The position numbers were made by a program, and so were the translations under genes. Source: Deltaproteobacteria bacterium (GTDB lineage Bacteria > Desulfobacterota > Dissulfuribacteria > Dissulfuribacterales > QOAL01). Taken from it: DNA of 64,000 bases. This document shows, one piece after another, positions 52,299-61,212 of this stretch (the stretch's first letter is position 1; every line of letters starts with the position of its first letter). Where the stretch lies: NCBI GenBank assembly GCA_026995935.1, contig JALWNK010000063.1, positions 22,228 to 86,227 of the forward strand, given 5' to 3'. The notes under the pieces were generated by a model, which worked only from the letters and a program-made list of their open reading frames with translations, was not told the DNA's origin and searched no databases.

Positions 52299-52697
52299 AT
52301 GACAAAAGAAATCGATAAAAAAAAGTACGGTGAAAAGGCTATCAGGGAGGCCCGGCTTGAACCGTGGCCCAATCCATCTCCTGAGAGGGATTATCTCATT
52401 GAGATTTCCTTTCCGGAGTTCACCTGTCTTTGTCCAAGGTCGGGGTATCCTGATTTTGCGACAATAAGAATAAGCTATGTACCAGGAGACTATATAGTTG
52501 AGCTTAAATCCCTGAAGCTATATTTGAACAGTTTTCGTGACAGGCATATATCCCACGAAGAGGCCACAAACAGGATCTTTGGTGACCTATCAGAGGCCAT
52601 TAACCCCAAGTCCTTGAAAGTTGTTGGAGATTTTCACCCAAGGGGTAACGTACACACTGTGGTGACAGTGGAAGAAGGCCTTGTGACTAAGAGTTGA
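52299..52697 (+). CDS. queF: preQ0 reductase QueF (short, type I)
   Basis: A 132-residue enzyme. The catalytic cysteine lies in [14 protein letters not shown] (about residue 52), and the family signature [14 protein letters not shown] and the HPRGN near the end are intact. It reduces 7-cyano-7-deazaguanine to 7-aminomethyl-7-deazaguanine with NADPH, a step to queuosine in tRNA. Its length fits the single-domain YkvM type rather than the long E. coli form. Ribosome site AAAGGCC is weak. It overlaps the response regulator stop by 11 bases on the other strand. Confidence 0.95.
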   Translation: MTKEIDKKKYGEKAIREARLEPWPNPSPERDYLIEISFPEFTCLCPRSGYPDFATIRISYVPGDYIVELKSLKLYLNSFRDRHISHEEATNRIFGDLSEAINPKSLKVVGDFHPRGNVHTVVTVEEGLVTKS

Positions 52698-53046
52698 GCA
52701 CCGATTCAACCTTGGTTTCGAGTTCCTTCTTGTCAATAGGTTTTACACAGTACTCCCTGGCTCCAAGGGCCAGGGTCTGCCTGGCGGTGTCTATGGTGGG
52801 GTAACCTGTAAGCATCATGGCCTTTATTTCGGGGTCTATTTTCTTCAGTTCTTCCAGGACTTCCACTCCTGTCATCTTTTTGAGTTTGATATCAAGGATT
52901 GCCAGGTCGACCTTGTTGTTCTTTACATAATCAATGGCCTCTTCTTCTTCTGTAAAAGGGATCACCTCGTGTCCCTTTTTTTCCAGAATCTTTTTTATGA
53001 GAATGCCTGCATCTTTAACGTCATCAAGTACTATAATTTTTGCCAT
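52687..53046 (-). CDS. single-domain response regulator
   Basis: A 119-residue CheY-like protein with only a receiver domain. The acidic pocket is DD in IIVLDDVKD, the phospho-acceptor is the aspartate in LAILDIKL (about residue 53), MMLTGYP carries the threonine and CVKPID the lysine. It has no output domain, so it acts by protein contact or phosphate relay. No kinase gene is nearby. It lies about 80 bases after the CDF exporter gene on the same strand. Confidence 0.93.
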   Translation of the reverse strand: MAKIIVLDDVKDAGILIKKILEKKGHEVIPFTEEEEAIDYVKNNKVDLAILDIKLKKMTGVEVLEELKKIDPEIKAMMLTGYPTIDTARQTLALGAREYCVKPIDKKELETKVESVLNS

Positions 53047-53128
53047 GATTTGTCCCCTTTAAAATACAACGCCAGGTCTTTTTCCCGCTTCAAGAGCAAA
53101 TGAATAGGATTCACGTAATTTTATTTCA

Positions 53129-54064
53129 TTAAGAAGGCTTTATGTCAACATGTTTTAGATAAGTGATTTTTTTCATTAGCTGTTCTTCCATTTCATCTAT
53201 CTTTGCACCCACTGTCCTTGTTACCCTGTTGGCAAAGGCCGCACAGAACTGCAAGAAATCGCCAAAGTCCCTTATCTCGTCAAAGTCTTCCCTGAGGCTG
53301 TCCTCCATTTCCTTGATTAGAAGGTAACCGTTGAGCTCCACCTCTGCACGTACGTAATGGGCCTCGGGGGTAATTACTATCATGCGTATGTCCTTTATGT
53401 CCTCAACCAGGGGAAAGGCCTCGATCTGCCTGCGCACCTCTTCCTGGAGCTCTTCAGGTGAGGCCTTTTCTATCAGATATTCCAGGTTCTCCTTGATAAG
53501 AATTATGGCAATAACTGCCAATATTATTCCAACTATTATGGAGCCTGTTGAGTCCCAGTAAGTTTGCCCTGTAATCTTGGTCAGTACTATAGCCAGGGCT
53601 GCAAGTACAAGGCTTAAAAGGGCCGCCCCATCCTCAAGGAGCACTGCCAGATTCGCGGTGTCGCCCTCTCTGTGCTGGCGCAGGGCCACAAAGAATGAAT
53701 AGCCCTCTGCTATGAAGGAGACTGCAAGGACCCAGAAGGTCCACTTATTTATTTCTGGGTCGTGGTGGTGGAGCAGGCTTATTATACCGTGGTAGACCGT
53801 CACTCCCGCTCCCACGAAGAAGATGCCGCATGCAGAGATGAGGCCCCATACAAAGCGCTCCTGTCCACGGCCAAATGGATACTCCTTGGAAGGTCCTATA
53901 CGGCTTCGTTTAAGCCCAATAAGTAGCAGGGCCTGGTTGGCCGTGTCTGCAGCCGAATGGATGGCCTCTGCAAGCATGGATGCGCTGCCGCCCATGATTC
54001 CCACTATGAACTTTAGCGTACATACAATGAGGTTTGCGCTGATGGCTGTTGTTACAGCATGCAT
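53129..54064 (-). CDS. cation diffusion facilitator (ZnT9-like) metal exporter
   Basis: A 311-residue membrane protein with six helices. Helix 2 has the metal site IHSAAD (HxxxD), helix 5 has LLEDGAALLSLV, where an acidic pair stands in place of the usual histidine-aspartate, and a histidine cluster LLHHHDPE lies in a loop. A cytoplasmic C-terminal domain (about 205-290) follows. The RQHREGDTANLAVLLEDGAAL region resembles the SLC30A9/ZnT9 branch. Transported metal is probably zinc, iron or cobalt but not certain. The ATG follows AGGAGAGG. It is the third gene in the run after the peptidase/ChaN fusion, 23 bases downstream. Confidence 0.88.
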   Translation of the reverse strand: MHAVTTAISANLIVCTLKFIVGIMGGSASMLAEAIHSAADTANQALLLIGLKRSRIGPSKEYPFGRGQERFVWGLISACGIFFVGAGVTVYHGIISLLHHHDPEINKWTFWVLAVSFIAEGYSFFVALRQHREGDTANLAVLLEDGAALLSLVLAALAIVLTKITGQTYWDSTGSIIVGIILAVIAIILIKENLEYLIEKASPEELQEEVRRQIEAFPLVEDIKDIRMIVITPEAHYVRAEVELNGYLLIKEMEDSLREDFDEIRDFGDFLQFCAAFANRVTRTVGAKIDEMEEQLMKKITYLKHVDIKPS

Positions 54065-54087
54065 ATACTTAAAGCCTCTCCTGGTGG

Positions 54088-57000
54088 CTATTTTGAGGAA
54101 TGAAATCCCATACCGGCTCTGCGCCAGCTAAATGGGACAAGTTCTCCAGTGACAAGTTCCAGGTTTTTGAAGCCACCTTTTTTATTCCTTCTCTTTATTC
54201 CCAAGGTCACCCTTTCTCCCTTTTTCATGAAGAAAAGTTCAAGCTTGAGATCATATATATCCTTTACGGTCTTACCACCTACTTGCGTTATTATATCTCC
54301 CTTTTTTATACCTGCCCTGGACGCAGGGCTTCCAGGCACGACAGCCTCCACGGTGAGCCGGTTTTCACCTGAAAGTAGCACGCCAAGCTTTGGCGTAAAG
54401 GGCGCTTCCACTTGAGGTGCATGGAGGAAAAGGTCGGCTCTGGCAGGGTCATCTGGATCGTTGTTAAAAAGGGCCTTAACCTGGGTTATTTCTGGGAGTC
54501 TCTTTTTCACCCTGGAAGGTATCCCATAGCCATATTCAACGTGTCCTCCACCCACCAATACCACCATGTTGTGCTCAGGGTGTCTTTTCAAGTAATTTGT
54601 TATGGTCTGCGCCATGGTCTCGTCCCATGCGATTTGGGCCTGGAAAAAATTCTCAAAGTCGTCAAGTTCGCCAGAGTTGTGATTTGCATAAACCTTTTTC
54701 AGATATCTCTTGTACAAATCATTGGTGAAATCAAGTTCGACTGGCAGTGCCTTTCGTTCCTCTTGGTTCAGGGATGAAATGCCCTTTCTGGCAATCTTTT
54801 TTGATATTTCGGTCGGAAGGTTAAGTGCCACTATGGGAATGGCGTTTTCCTTGCAGTATTCTACAATTGGCCTGTAAAAGTGGTAGTTAAATGCCCACCT
54901 TTTGAAGTATTCGCTTTTCCTCAAGAATTCCTTTTCACTGATTTTTCCTTTAAGGTAGCTGTCAATAACCCCCTGAAAGGGCCTCTGAAACATCTCCATG
55001 CCCACTGCCAGCCTTTCCTTACTTGAAAGTTCCTTGATTATCCTGAGCTGGGCCTGGTGTATGCCTTCCTGGTCATGTTTTTCGCCTAGGTAGACGACCC
55101 GATGGCCTTCAAGTCCTTTTGTTATACCGTGTATTGATTTTATATTTTGGGAAAAGATTCCAGAAAGCCCAAGTGTCACCCTTTGGTCAATGCCTCTTTC
55201 AAAATCAGCAGCCTTTTTGGCTTTCAATACACCTGACTTGAATCTCAAAAGGGAAAACCTTCCGTAATGGGGTATTTTGTGGATTGCCTGCTGTAACTCC
55301 TTTGCTGAAGAGGCCTTGAGGAGGGCAACAACATGATTTTTGTTCAAGGGATTTAGTCCCAGCCTTATTGTTACACCCTCAACCCTTTCTTCAATTTCTG
55401 GACAGAAGGACTCAAGCCTCCCGGTTACAGAGCCGAGGACCAGGAAGGCCCCTTCCTTGAGCATACCATGTTTCAGGGTCTTCCTTTCTATGGGTCTAAA
55501 GCCCCTTGCCCTGAAAAAAGAGATGGCAGGCTTATAGATCAATAGCTCTTTTTTTTCTGGAAGCACCATGAGCCTTTTTTCTGCCCCAAGAAGTCTTGAG
55601 AGGGAAGGGGGAAACTCGCCCTGGGAAAGGTCCCTCATAAGGTCAAAAGCGTGGTCAAGAATCACCAGTCTCGGTTGATGTTTAGTCTCAAGTCTTACCT
55701 CTATCTGTGCCGTGCACATTCGTATGACAAAATTTTCCGTGCCCTTCTCCGTAAGTATGCGTACAGGAATATCAAGCTCATATGGCTTTTCGTTTTCCTG
55801 GGAGATATCAAGTATCAGGTTAAAGGTACCGTCTTCATTTTTTTCCTCCCAGCAGCCCTTTATACTTATCACAGGCACATCGGTGCGGTTTAGCCACTGG
55901 TCAAAAAAAGCATGAAGCCTGTGTGCGGAGTATCGGGATGAAAAAAGTTGCTCAATATCCTTCCAGGAAGCGGTCTTAAAGCGGAAGTCTTTGGAGAAAC
56001 GGGAGATTTCAGAGAAAAAGGCCTCATCACCCACCATCCTTCTTAGCATGTGGAAAACCATGGCTCCCTTTCCATAGCCGACGGCCTTGGAGATCCGGTC
56101 ATATCTCGACCTGAACCTGGAGAGGGCCAAGGAATTTGTGGAATCATGCACGTAGCTTTTGTAATCGGAGAGGATGTTGTGACGGTAGAGGGCGCCTTTT
56201 CCCTGTTTTTCCTCCATGAGGTAGTCTGCCATGTATGTGGTAAGGCCTTCGCACCAGTTACCCCCTTTTTCTGCAACCAGAACCGAATTCCCGAACCAGG
56301 AATGTACAAATTCGTGGATCAGGGAGGTATTGAGCACAAAGGGTTTATCGATTATCTGGGAACCAATGAGGGTTATGGTTGGAACCGTAACACCTGTTGG
56401 TGCAGGGTTTTCAACTACCTGAAAGCGCTTAAAGGGATAGGGAGAAAGAAGCCTTTCATAGGTGACAAGTCCCTCTTTCAAGGCATCAAGTATCTTTTTT
56501 GAAAGTTTTGGCCTCTTTTTAAGCGTATAGACGAAAAGCCTTACGCCATTTTTTCTTGCCTCCGTAACACTGAACCTTCCTGCTGCCACTGTTATTGACT
56601 CTCTCACGTGATCAAAAATAAATGTAACCTCTTTGGTTTTCCCTTGGTGCCTTTCAACGACCTCATCAGACTCTGAAACGGGTGTAAGCTTGCTACTAAT
56701 GGTCAAGGTGAGCCTGTATGTGGCAGGCCTGTCAAGTATCGGACACCAAGAGTCCATCAACAGTACATAATCTTTTGAGATAAGATTTCTTCCCCGAACA
56801 GGAGACTTTCCAGAAACCCTGGTTTCAAAGAATATCCTTACCCTGGTTGCAGGGGTGATACTTCCTTTAACCGTAAGAGTATCACCGGTTTTGGCAAAGG
56901 GGATATCCGCGCCATTTTGTGTCTCAAGCTTGATGATCCTGGCAGAACCGGTCTTTAGCTTTCCTGACCTCAACACGGAAAAAGGGGCTTGGACCTCTCC

Positions 57001-57144
57001 TTTGACCTTTGATTTGACAGTGTCAACTGTGGCATGGACAAGTATCTCAGGGACGCTGTCGCTTGCCTGGCACGCCGGCTCAAGCAAATGCCATGTCATA
57101 AACATGAAGGGTATTAAAAGGAGGCTTTTTATCATAAAGGTCAT
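54088..57144 (-). CDS. exported M1-like metallopeptidase / ChaN-like / PDZ fusion protein
   Basis: A 1018-residue protein with a signal peptide (about 1-27). Residues about 30-440 resemble an M1-type gluzincin peptidase: HEFVHSWFGN (near 275) with WCEGLTTY as the third zinc ligand, 17 residues on, one fewer than in standard M1; the GAMEN motif is not recognisable. Residues about 690-910 are a ChaN-like (DUF399) haem-binding domain: VVYLGEKHDQEGIHQAQL, GMEMFQRPFQ and VVLVGGGHVEYGYG. Residues about 915-1005 are a PDZ domain (LTVEAVVPGSPASRAGIKKG). I know of no such combination as a named family. It lies between a Gate-domain protein gene and a CDF exporter gene, 16 and 23 bases away, suggesting a joint role in envelope metal or haem handling. 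Confidence 0.82.
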   Translation of the reverse strand: MTFMIKSLLLIPFMFMTWHLLEPACQASDSVPEILVHATVDTVKSKVKGEVQAPFSVLRSGKLKTGSARIIKLETQNGADIPFAKTGDTLTVKGSITPATRVRIFFETRVSGKSPVRGRNLISKDYVLLMDSWCPILDRPATYRLTLTISSKLTPVSESDEVVERHQGKTKEVTFIFDHVRESITVAAGRFSVTEARKNGVRLFVYTLKKRPKLSKKILDALKEGLVTYERLLSPYPFKRFQVVENPAPTGVTVPTITLIGSQIIDKPFVLNTSLIHEFVHSWFGNSVLVAEKGGNWCEGLTTYMADYLMEEKQGKGALYRHNILSDYKSYVHDSTNSLALSRFRSRYDRISKAVGYGKGAMVFHMLRRMVGDEAFFSEISRFSKDFRFKTASWKDIEQLFSSRYSAHRLHAFFDQWLNRTDVPVISIKGCWEEKNEDGTFNLILDISQENEKPYELDIPVRILTEKGTENFVIRMCTAQIEVRLETKHQPRLVILDHAFDLMRDLSQGEFPPSLSRLLGAEKRLMVLPEKKELLIYKPAISFFRARGFRPIERKTLKHGMLKEGAFLVLGSVTGRLESFCPEIEERVEGVTIRLGLNPLNKNHVVALLKASSAKELQQAIHKIPHYGRFSLLRFKSGVLKAKKAADFERGIDQRVTLGLSGIFSQNIKSIHGITKGLEGHRVVYLGEKHDQEGIHQAQLRIIKELSSKERLAVGMEMFQRPFQGVIDSYLKGKISEKEFLRKSEYFKRWAFNYHFYRPIVEYCKENAIPIVALNLPTEISKKIARKGISSLNQEERKALPVELDFTNDLYKRYLKKVYANHNSGELDDFENFFQAQIAWDETMAQTITNYLKRHPEHNMVVLVGGGHVEYGYGIPSRVKKRLPEITQVKALFNNDPDDPARADLFLHAPQVEAPFTPKLGVLLSGENRLTVEAVVPGSPASRAGIKKGDIITQVGGKTVKDIYDLKLELFFMKKGERVTLGIKRRNKKGGFKNLELVTGELVPFSWRRAGMGFHSSK

Positions 57145-57160
57145 GCGATTCTCCTTGATA

Positions 57161-58216
57161 TTATCTGTAGATGAGCAAGAATATCCCGGTTGCCATTACC
57201 ACACTTACTATCCTCAGGGACTGACCCACTAAAAGCAGGGCAAGGCCGGTTCCAGGGGTGTATATGCCAAGATACCTTGGAAGCTGGTGTCTTAAGGCCC
57301 TGATGGGCGTTGCGATTATGTTCCCGAGAACCAGGGCGATAACCGTTTCTTTTACAGTTAATACCCCTTCCTGAAGCATGGCCCCTGCAGCTGCGGCCCC
57401 TGCTGAAAATTCAGTGACTATGCTGAAAACCACCACTGAAATGCCCTCAACTGGGATGGCATTGGTCTTTAAAATATTGGCAGTTGCATGCTGAAGCATA
57501 TCAAAGAATCCGTGAAGCCTCAAAAGTACCACCAGCATGTAGATTGGGACAGTGTAGAGTGCAATGGAAAAGAGCCTTTTTGTTACGTATTTCTTGAAAA
57601 GTGGCATTATGCCCTGTTTTTGCCCTTCTTTTCCCCCAAAGTCCTCAAGCCCTTGGGGCTTGTCCTTGCCATTTTTGAGAATAAGCCTTCCAGCCAAAAT
57701 TATGAGGATGGTCCTTATAACAGCTGCCATAAAGGTGATGGCCATATAGAGGATTCCAGCTTCCCGGGCAAGGGGCACAATAATGGCGAATGTCACAGGA
57801 AGGTGCAGAAAGTACGAGGGAAGCCCAACATTTAACAAGGCCGAAAGGAACATCTCTTTCTTGGAGATCTTGCCTTCCTTGTATGAGTTCCAAAGCATGG
57901 TATTTGCTGCGATGCCGGAAAGAAAGGCGGTTGTAAAGGCAGTGGCACTCCAGTCACTTAGATTGCCAAGACGTATTAGAGGCCGGGATATGGCTGCAAC
58001 CATCCTTGACCAGCCCTTGGCCTCGATAACTGCCGTGAGAAAAAGGGTGCCAGCCATAACGGCCATGAGTCTCAAAAGTGGAAAAAAGACGCGCGACCAC
58101 AGAAAGGGGAGATTGAAATGGGTTTCTTTCAATAGCAGAACAAGTAGAAAAATGGCCAGAAGGACCCAGAAGGTAGTGTTAAGCCTTTGCCTTATTCTTT
58201 TCCCTGACCGATTCAT
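57161..58216 (-). CDS. nucleoside-recognition (Gate) domain membrane protein
   Basis: A 351-residue membrane protein with about eight to nine helices and two Gate-type halves. Segments such as WSATAFTTAFLSGIAANTMLWNSYKEGKI and the second-half SIVTEFSAGAAAAGAMLQEG, then LGNIIATPIRALRHQLPRY, match the spore-maturation/YjiH-like nucleoside recognition family. Members are transporters of uncertain substrate. It is the first gene of the minus-strand run with the peptidase/ChaN fusion and the CDF exporter. The gene lies 88 bases from the divergent radical SAM gene. Confidence 0.85.
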   Translation of the reverse strand: MNRSGKRIRQRLNTTFWVLLAIFLLVLLLKETHFNLPFLWSRVFFPLLRLMAVMAGTLFLTAVIEAKGWSRMVAAISRPLIRLGNLSDWSATAFTTAFLSGIAANTMLWNSYKEGKISKKEMFLSALLNVGLPSYFLHLPVTFAIIVPLAREAGILYMAITFMAAVIRTILIILAGRLILKNGKDKPQGLEDFGGKEGQKQGIMPLFKKYVTKRLFSIALYTVPIYMLVVLLRLHGFFDMLQHATANILKTNAIPVEGISVVVFSIVTEFSAGAAAAGAMLQEGVLTVKETVIALVLGNIIATPIRALRHQLPRYLGIYTPGTGLALLLVGQSLRIVSVVMATGIFLLIYR

Positions 58217-58303
58217 GGCCGAAGTTTAAGCAGAGTTACCTGGGAATAAAAGGAAAAAATTGAAATCTTTACTTTGACCCATGTCTGTACAATATTTTTT
58301 GGT

Positions 58304-59626
58304 ATGAAAATCTTGATAGTTCAGCCTACACATTTTGAACGCCCTTATAGCAAGAAGCTATACAAGTCAAAGGCCAGGGCCCTGATTCCCCTTACGCTTC
58401 CCTATCTTGCAGCCCTGGTTCCAGAAGGTCACAGAATCACCCTGGTTGATGAGCAGATTGAGGAGCCTGATTTTAAACAGGACTTCGACTGCGTACTCAT
58501 CACCTCCACCATTCTCACCTCCTTCAGGGCCTATGAGATAGCAGACAGGTTCAGGAATAGGGGAATTCCAGTGATAATTGGCGGGCCCCACTGCACATTT
58601 TACGGAGAAGAGGTGTTGGAGCATGCAGATGCCATAGTAGTTGGTGAGGGTGAGACCCAGGTCCCTAAGATCATAAGGGAACTGGAAGGGGGCGGGCTTG
58701 GCCAAAAAATATACAAGGCCCGGGAGCCTTATCATCTAAAGGGCCTACCATTTCCCAGGTACGATCTCTTGAGTCCAAAGATCTTTCCAAGGTTTCCCAC
58801 TTACTCTGTTCAGACCACGAGGGGCTGTCCGTACAGGTGCGAGTTTTGCGCAGAAAGGTACCACCTTGGTGAGAAATACCGCATGCGTCCTGTGGATGAG
58901 GTCATTGAGGAGATAAAGCACACCGGCTCCAAACAGATTTTCTTTGCAGACTCCACCTTTGCCGGAAACAGGTCCCGCACCATGGAACTCATGGAAAGGC
59001 TCATTCCCCTTAAGATTCGCTGGTCAACCCTGTGGAATACCTTCAGGTGCCTTGACAAAGAGTTCATGGAACTTGCCAAGACAAGCGGGCTCTTACACAT
59101 AAATATGGGTGTTGAAAGCATAAAAAAAGATACCCTCAAAAATATGAACAAGAAGACCACCCCTGCCGATCGCCTTGAAGAGGTGGTAAGGATATTGAGA
59201 AAACTTGGAATAAGCTTTTCTTTTAACCTTATATTTGGATGGGATACTGACAGGTTGGAGGACTTTGACGCGACCCTTGATTTTCTCATTAAAAACAAGG
59301 TGCACGTGGCCTTTTTTAATGTCTTTTCGCCCCATAAGGGAACCAAGATCTATGACAGGTACCTCAAGGAGGGAAGACTTATTGATCCCCATAACATGGG
59401 GCGCTGGCCTGGAATAATAGCTGAAATATACCCCAAAAATTATTCCCCAAAGGAGCTTGAACAAAACGTACTGAGGCTTTACAGGGAGTTTTACTCCTGG
59501 CCGTCCATGTTGAAGCGCCTGCCGCCTCCTGTCACAAAGGCCTACATTGCCTCCTGGTTCATGAACATTCAGGAAGGAAGGCTTTACAAGGGTAATACCC
59601 ACAGGGCAAATTTTGATGGCATTTAA
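58304..59626 (+). CDS. B12-binding domain radical SAM protein
   Basis: A 440-residue protein from the ATG at 58304 (MKILIVQP). An upstream TTG start adds ten residues but has no more support; neither has a good ribosome site. The N-terminal cobalamin-binding fold (about 1-130) includes LPYLAALVPEGHRITLVDE and IIGGPHCTFYGEEVL, and the radical SAM site is TTRGCPYRCEFCAE near residue 175. This group includes methyltransferases and cyclases such as BchE- and HpnJ-type enzymes. The closing segment after residue 370 is not diagnostic. Substrate unknown. Confidence 0.88.
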   Translation: MKILIVQPTHFERPYSKKLYKSKARALIPLTLPYLAALVPEGHRITLVDEQIEEPDFKQDFDCVLITSTILTSFRAYEIADRFRNRGIPVIIGGPHCTFYGEEVLEHADAIVVGEGETQVPKIIRELEGGGLGQKIYKAREPYHLKGLPFPRYDLLSPKIFPRFPTYSVQTTRGCPYRCEFCAERYHLGEKYRMRPVDEVIEEIKHTGSKQIFFADSTFAGNRSRTMELMERLIPLKIRWSTLWNTFRCLDKEFMELAKTSGLLHINMGVESIKKDTLKNMNKKTTPADRLEEVVRILRKLGISFSFNLIFGWDTDRLEDFDATLDFLIKNKVHVAFFNVFSPHKGTKIYDRYLKEGRLIDPHNMGRWPGIIAEIYPKNYSPKELEQNVLRLYREFYSWPSMLKRLPPPVTKAYIASWFMNIQEGRLYKGNTHRANFDGI

Positions 59627-59709
59627 CTTTCTTTCCTTGCCTTATTGGAATTGGCTGTTGTAAAATGATAGTGGCCAGTTATTGAAGGATCAGGAGATGA
59701 TAGAAATAA

Positions 59710-60006
59710 ATGGGAAAGCTTCTTCCTTTTAGAAAGATAAGTGGGGCTTCAAAGAAGAGGCCAAGAAGGCTCGAGAAGATAAAAGAGGAACTGCTTTTAT
59801 ACCATGGAATAGACCTGGATAAGCTAATAACCTCAGAGCCTGCCACAACCCTTACAATAGATGAATTCGAGATACTAACTGATAAACTGTTGGAGACCAT
59901 AGACGCCTTTTGTGAGGAACATCCTGCAACCACGGTGCACGACATCCTCTATACCATAGAAAACGTCAAGGAGATAATAAAAGACACGGTTGACGAGGTG
60001 GACTAG
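59710..60006 (+). CDS. small protein of unknown function
   Basis: A 98-residue protein with a basic start (RKISGASKKRPRRLEKIKEELLLYHG) and an acidic, mostly helical remainder (TLTIDEFEILTDKLLETIDAF). No membrane segment, signal peptide or metal motif is seen and I recognise no family. The ATG follows CAGGAG at a plausible distance, codon use looks like that of its neighbours, and no other frame competes. It lies 83 bases after the radical SAM gene and converges on feoA. Confidence 0.6.
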   Translation: MGKLLPFRKISGASKKRPRRLEKIKEELLLYHGIDLDKLITSEPATTLTIDEFEILTDKLLETIDAFCEEHPATTVHDILYTIENVKEIIKDTVDEVD

Positions 60007-60022
60007 AGATCACCTTCCCCAC

Positions 60023-60262
60023 CTAAGAAAGAGGTTCCACTTCGATTGTGGAGGCCTCTTCATGTCTCAGGCTTACGTGGTAACCCTTCACAAGATATTC
60101 CACCGGATCTTTTAAAGGCGCGTATTTAATCACCTCTACTTCTGCGCCGGCCACAAAACCCATCTCTAAAAGTCTTTTCTTAAAGGGGCCAGTGGCGTTT
60201 ATCCTTATGACAAGGGCCTTTTGGCCTGTTTTGAGGTTATCTAAAGTCATGTTTAATCCCAT
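60023..60262 (-). CDS. feoA: ferrous iron transport protein A (FeoA)
   Basis: A 79-residue SH3-fold protein. LDNLKTGQKALVIRI, RLLEMGFVAGAEVEVI and the PVEYLVKGYHVSLRHEEAS stretch match FeoA. FeoA helps the FeoB GTPase take up ferrous iron. No feoB gene is next to it; the gene is alone, with a radical SAM/small protein side and a SLOG gene side. Start may be residue 1 or the second methionine four residues on. A Fur box was not recognised upstream. Confidence 0.9.
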   Translation of the reverse strand: MGLNMTLDNLKTGQKALVIRINATGPFKKRLLEMGFVAGAEVEVIKYAPLKDPVEYLVKGYHVSLRHEEASTIEVEPLS

Positions 60263-60457
60263 TCAGAAATTGCACATTTAAGTTACGCTAAAACATAGCA
60301 TTCATTTTCCCACGGTCAACAAGCTGTAAATGTTGCCCTAATAATCAAAAGGGCCCGCTACAATTGAAATTGTGAATATATCTGGTAGAAGATTAGTAAT
60401 TTTTATATCAGGCTTGATAAACCTTTAAAGCCTGCATGTTTTAAAAGGAGAACATAA

Positions 60458-60841
60458 ATGGCCAAAATTGCAGTAGGCGGATCCAGGAGTATAGAATCCT
60501 ACGAGCTTGTAAGGTCTGTTCTTGATTGTCTTTTGGTACCAGGGGATGTGGTCCTTTCTGGTAACGCGCCAGGGGCAGACAGGTTAGGAGAACAATATGC
60601 CCAGGAACACGGCCTTGAATACAAGATAATTCCCTCTGAGTGGGAAAAACATGGGCTTAAGGCCACCATGATGAGAAATGAGGTTCTTTTAAAGGCGGCA
60701 GACTGTATAATCTTGTTTTGGGATGGCAAATCCGAGGGCTCCAAGCATATGCTGGAAATCTCTCGCCGGGCAAAGAAGCTCCTTGCAGAGGTAAGGGAGG
60801 ATGGTTATTTGCGGCTTAGCCTTAATCCCAGAAGGCTTTAG
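60458..60841 (+). CDS. SLOG-family protein (DUF2493)
   Basis: A 127-residue Rossmann-like protein. VGGSRSIESYELV, the glycine-rich VLSGNAPGADRLGEQYA and the middle CIILFWDGKSEGSKHML match the DUF2493/SLOG group, which binds nucleotides or nucleotide-derived ligands. Members occur near mobile elements and in defence islands as well as alone. A strong AAAAGGAG precedes the start. It overlaps the PilZ gene end by four bases on the opposite strand. No partner gene is evident. Confidence 0.82.
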   Translation: MAKIAVGGSRSIESYELVRSVLDCLLVPGDVVLSGNAPGADRLGEQYAQEHGLEYKIIPSEWEKHGLKATMMRNEVLLKAADCIILFWDGKSEGSKHMLEISRRAKKLLAEVREDGYLRLSLNPRRL

Positions 60842-61176
60842 AGGTATTTGCGTGCTCCTCTTTGCCAAAAAAAACCGCTCACCAATTCTGTGATGGCCCG
60901 TTTCTGTTCCTGGCGGATGTCTTGGAACTTGATGCCCAATTGGTATGAAATGCCTTGCCTTTTGCACCATGCTATTCGTCCGCTGACCTTTACTGGTGGT
61001 TTCGTGGGCAATATTATCTTCAACTCCTGGCCCTTTTCAAAGGGCTTGCCGCATTCCATGCACAGTCCACCAAGGCTTATGTTGATTATGGCGTTTGAGC
61101 ATACAAAGGAGCCTGAACTAAAGGTCCCCTCAAGCCTTACATTGAATCGTTCATGCCTTCTTTGATCTTGATTCAT
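60838..61176 (-). CDS. PilZ domain protein
   Basis: A 112-residue single PilZ domain. The c-di-GMP site is complete: the RRHERF (RxxxR) near residue 6 and NISLGGL (the D/N-x-S-x-x-G form) near residue 33. It likely acts as a small c-di-GMP effector, perhaps on motility. GGATT spacing before the start is moderate. It diverges from the YkgJ-type gene by 36 bases. Confidence 0.9.
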   Translation of the reverse strand: MNQDQRRHERFNVRLEGTFSSGSFVCSNAIINISLGGLCMECGKPFEKGQELKIILPTKPPVKVSGRIAWCKRQGISYQLGIKFQDIRQEQKRAITELVSGFFWQRGARKYL

Positions 61177-61212
61177 TTCAAATCCTAATAATTTTAAGGT
61201 TAAAATAGGATA

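Noticed and set aside
60263..60457. Fur box in front of feoA
   Set aside because: No 19-bp GATAATGAT-type dyad could be found in the gap.
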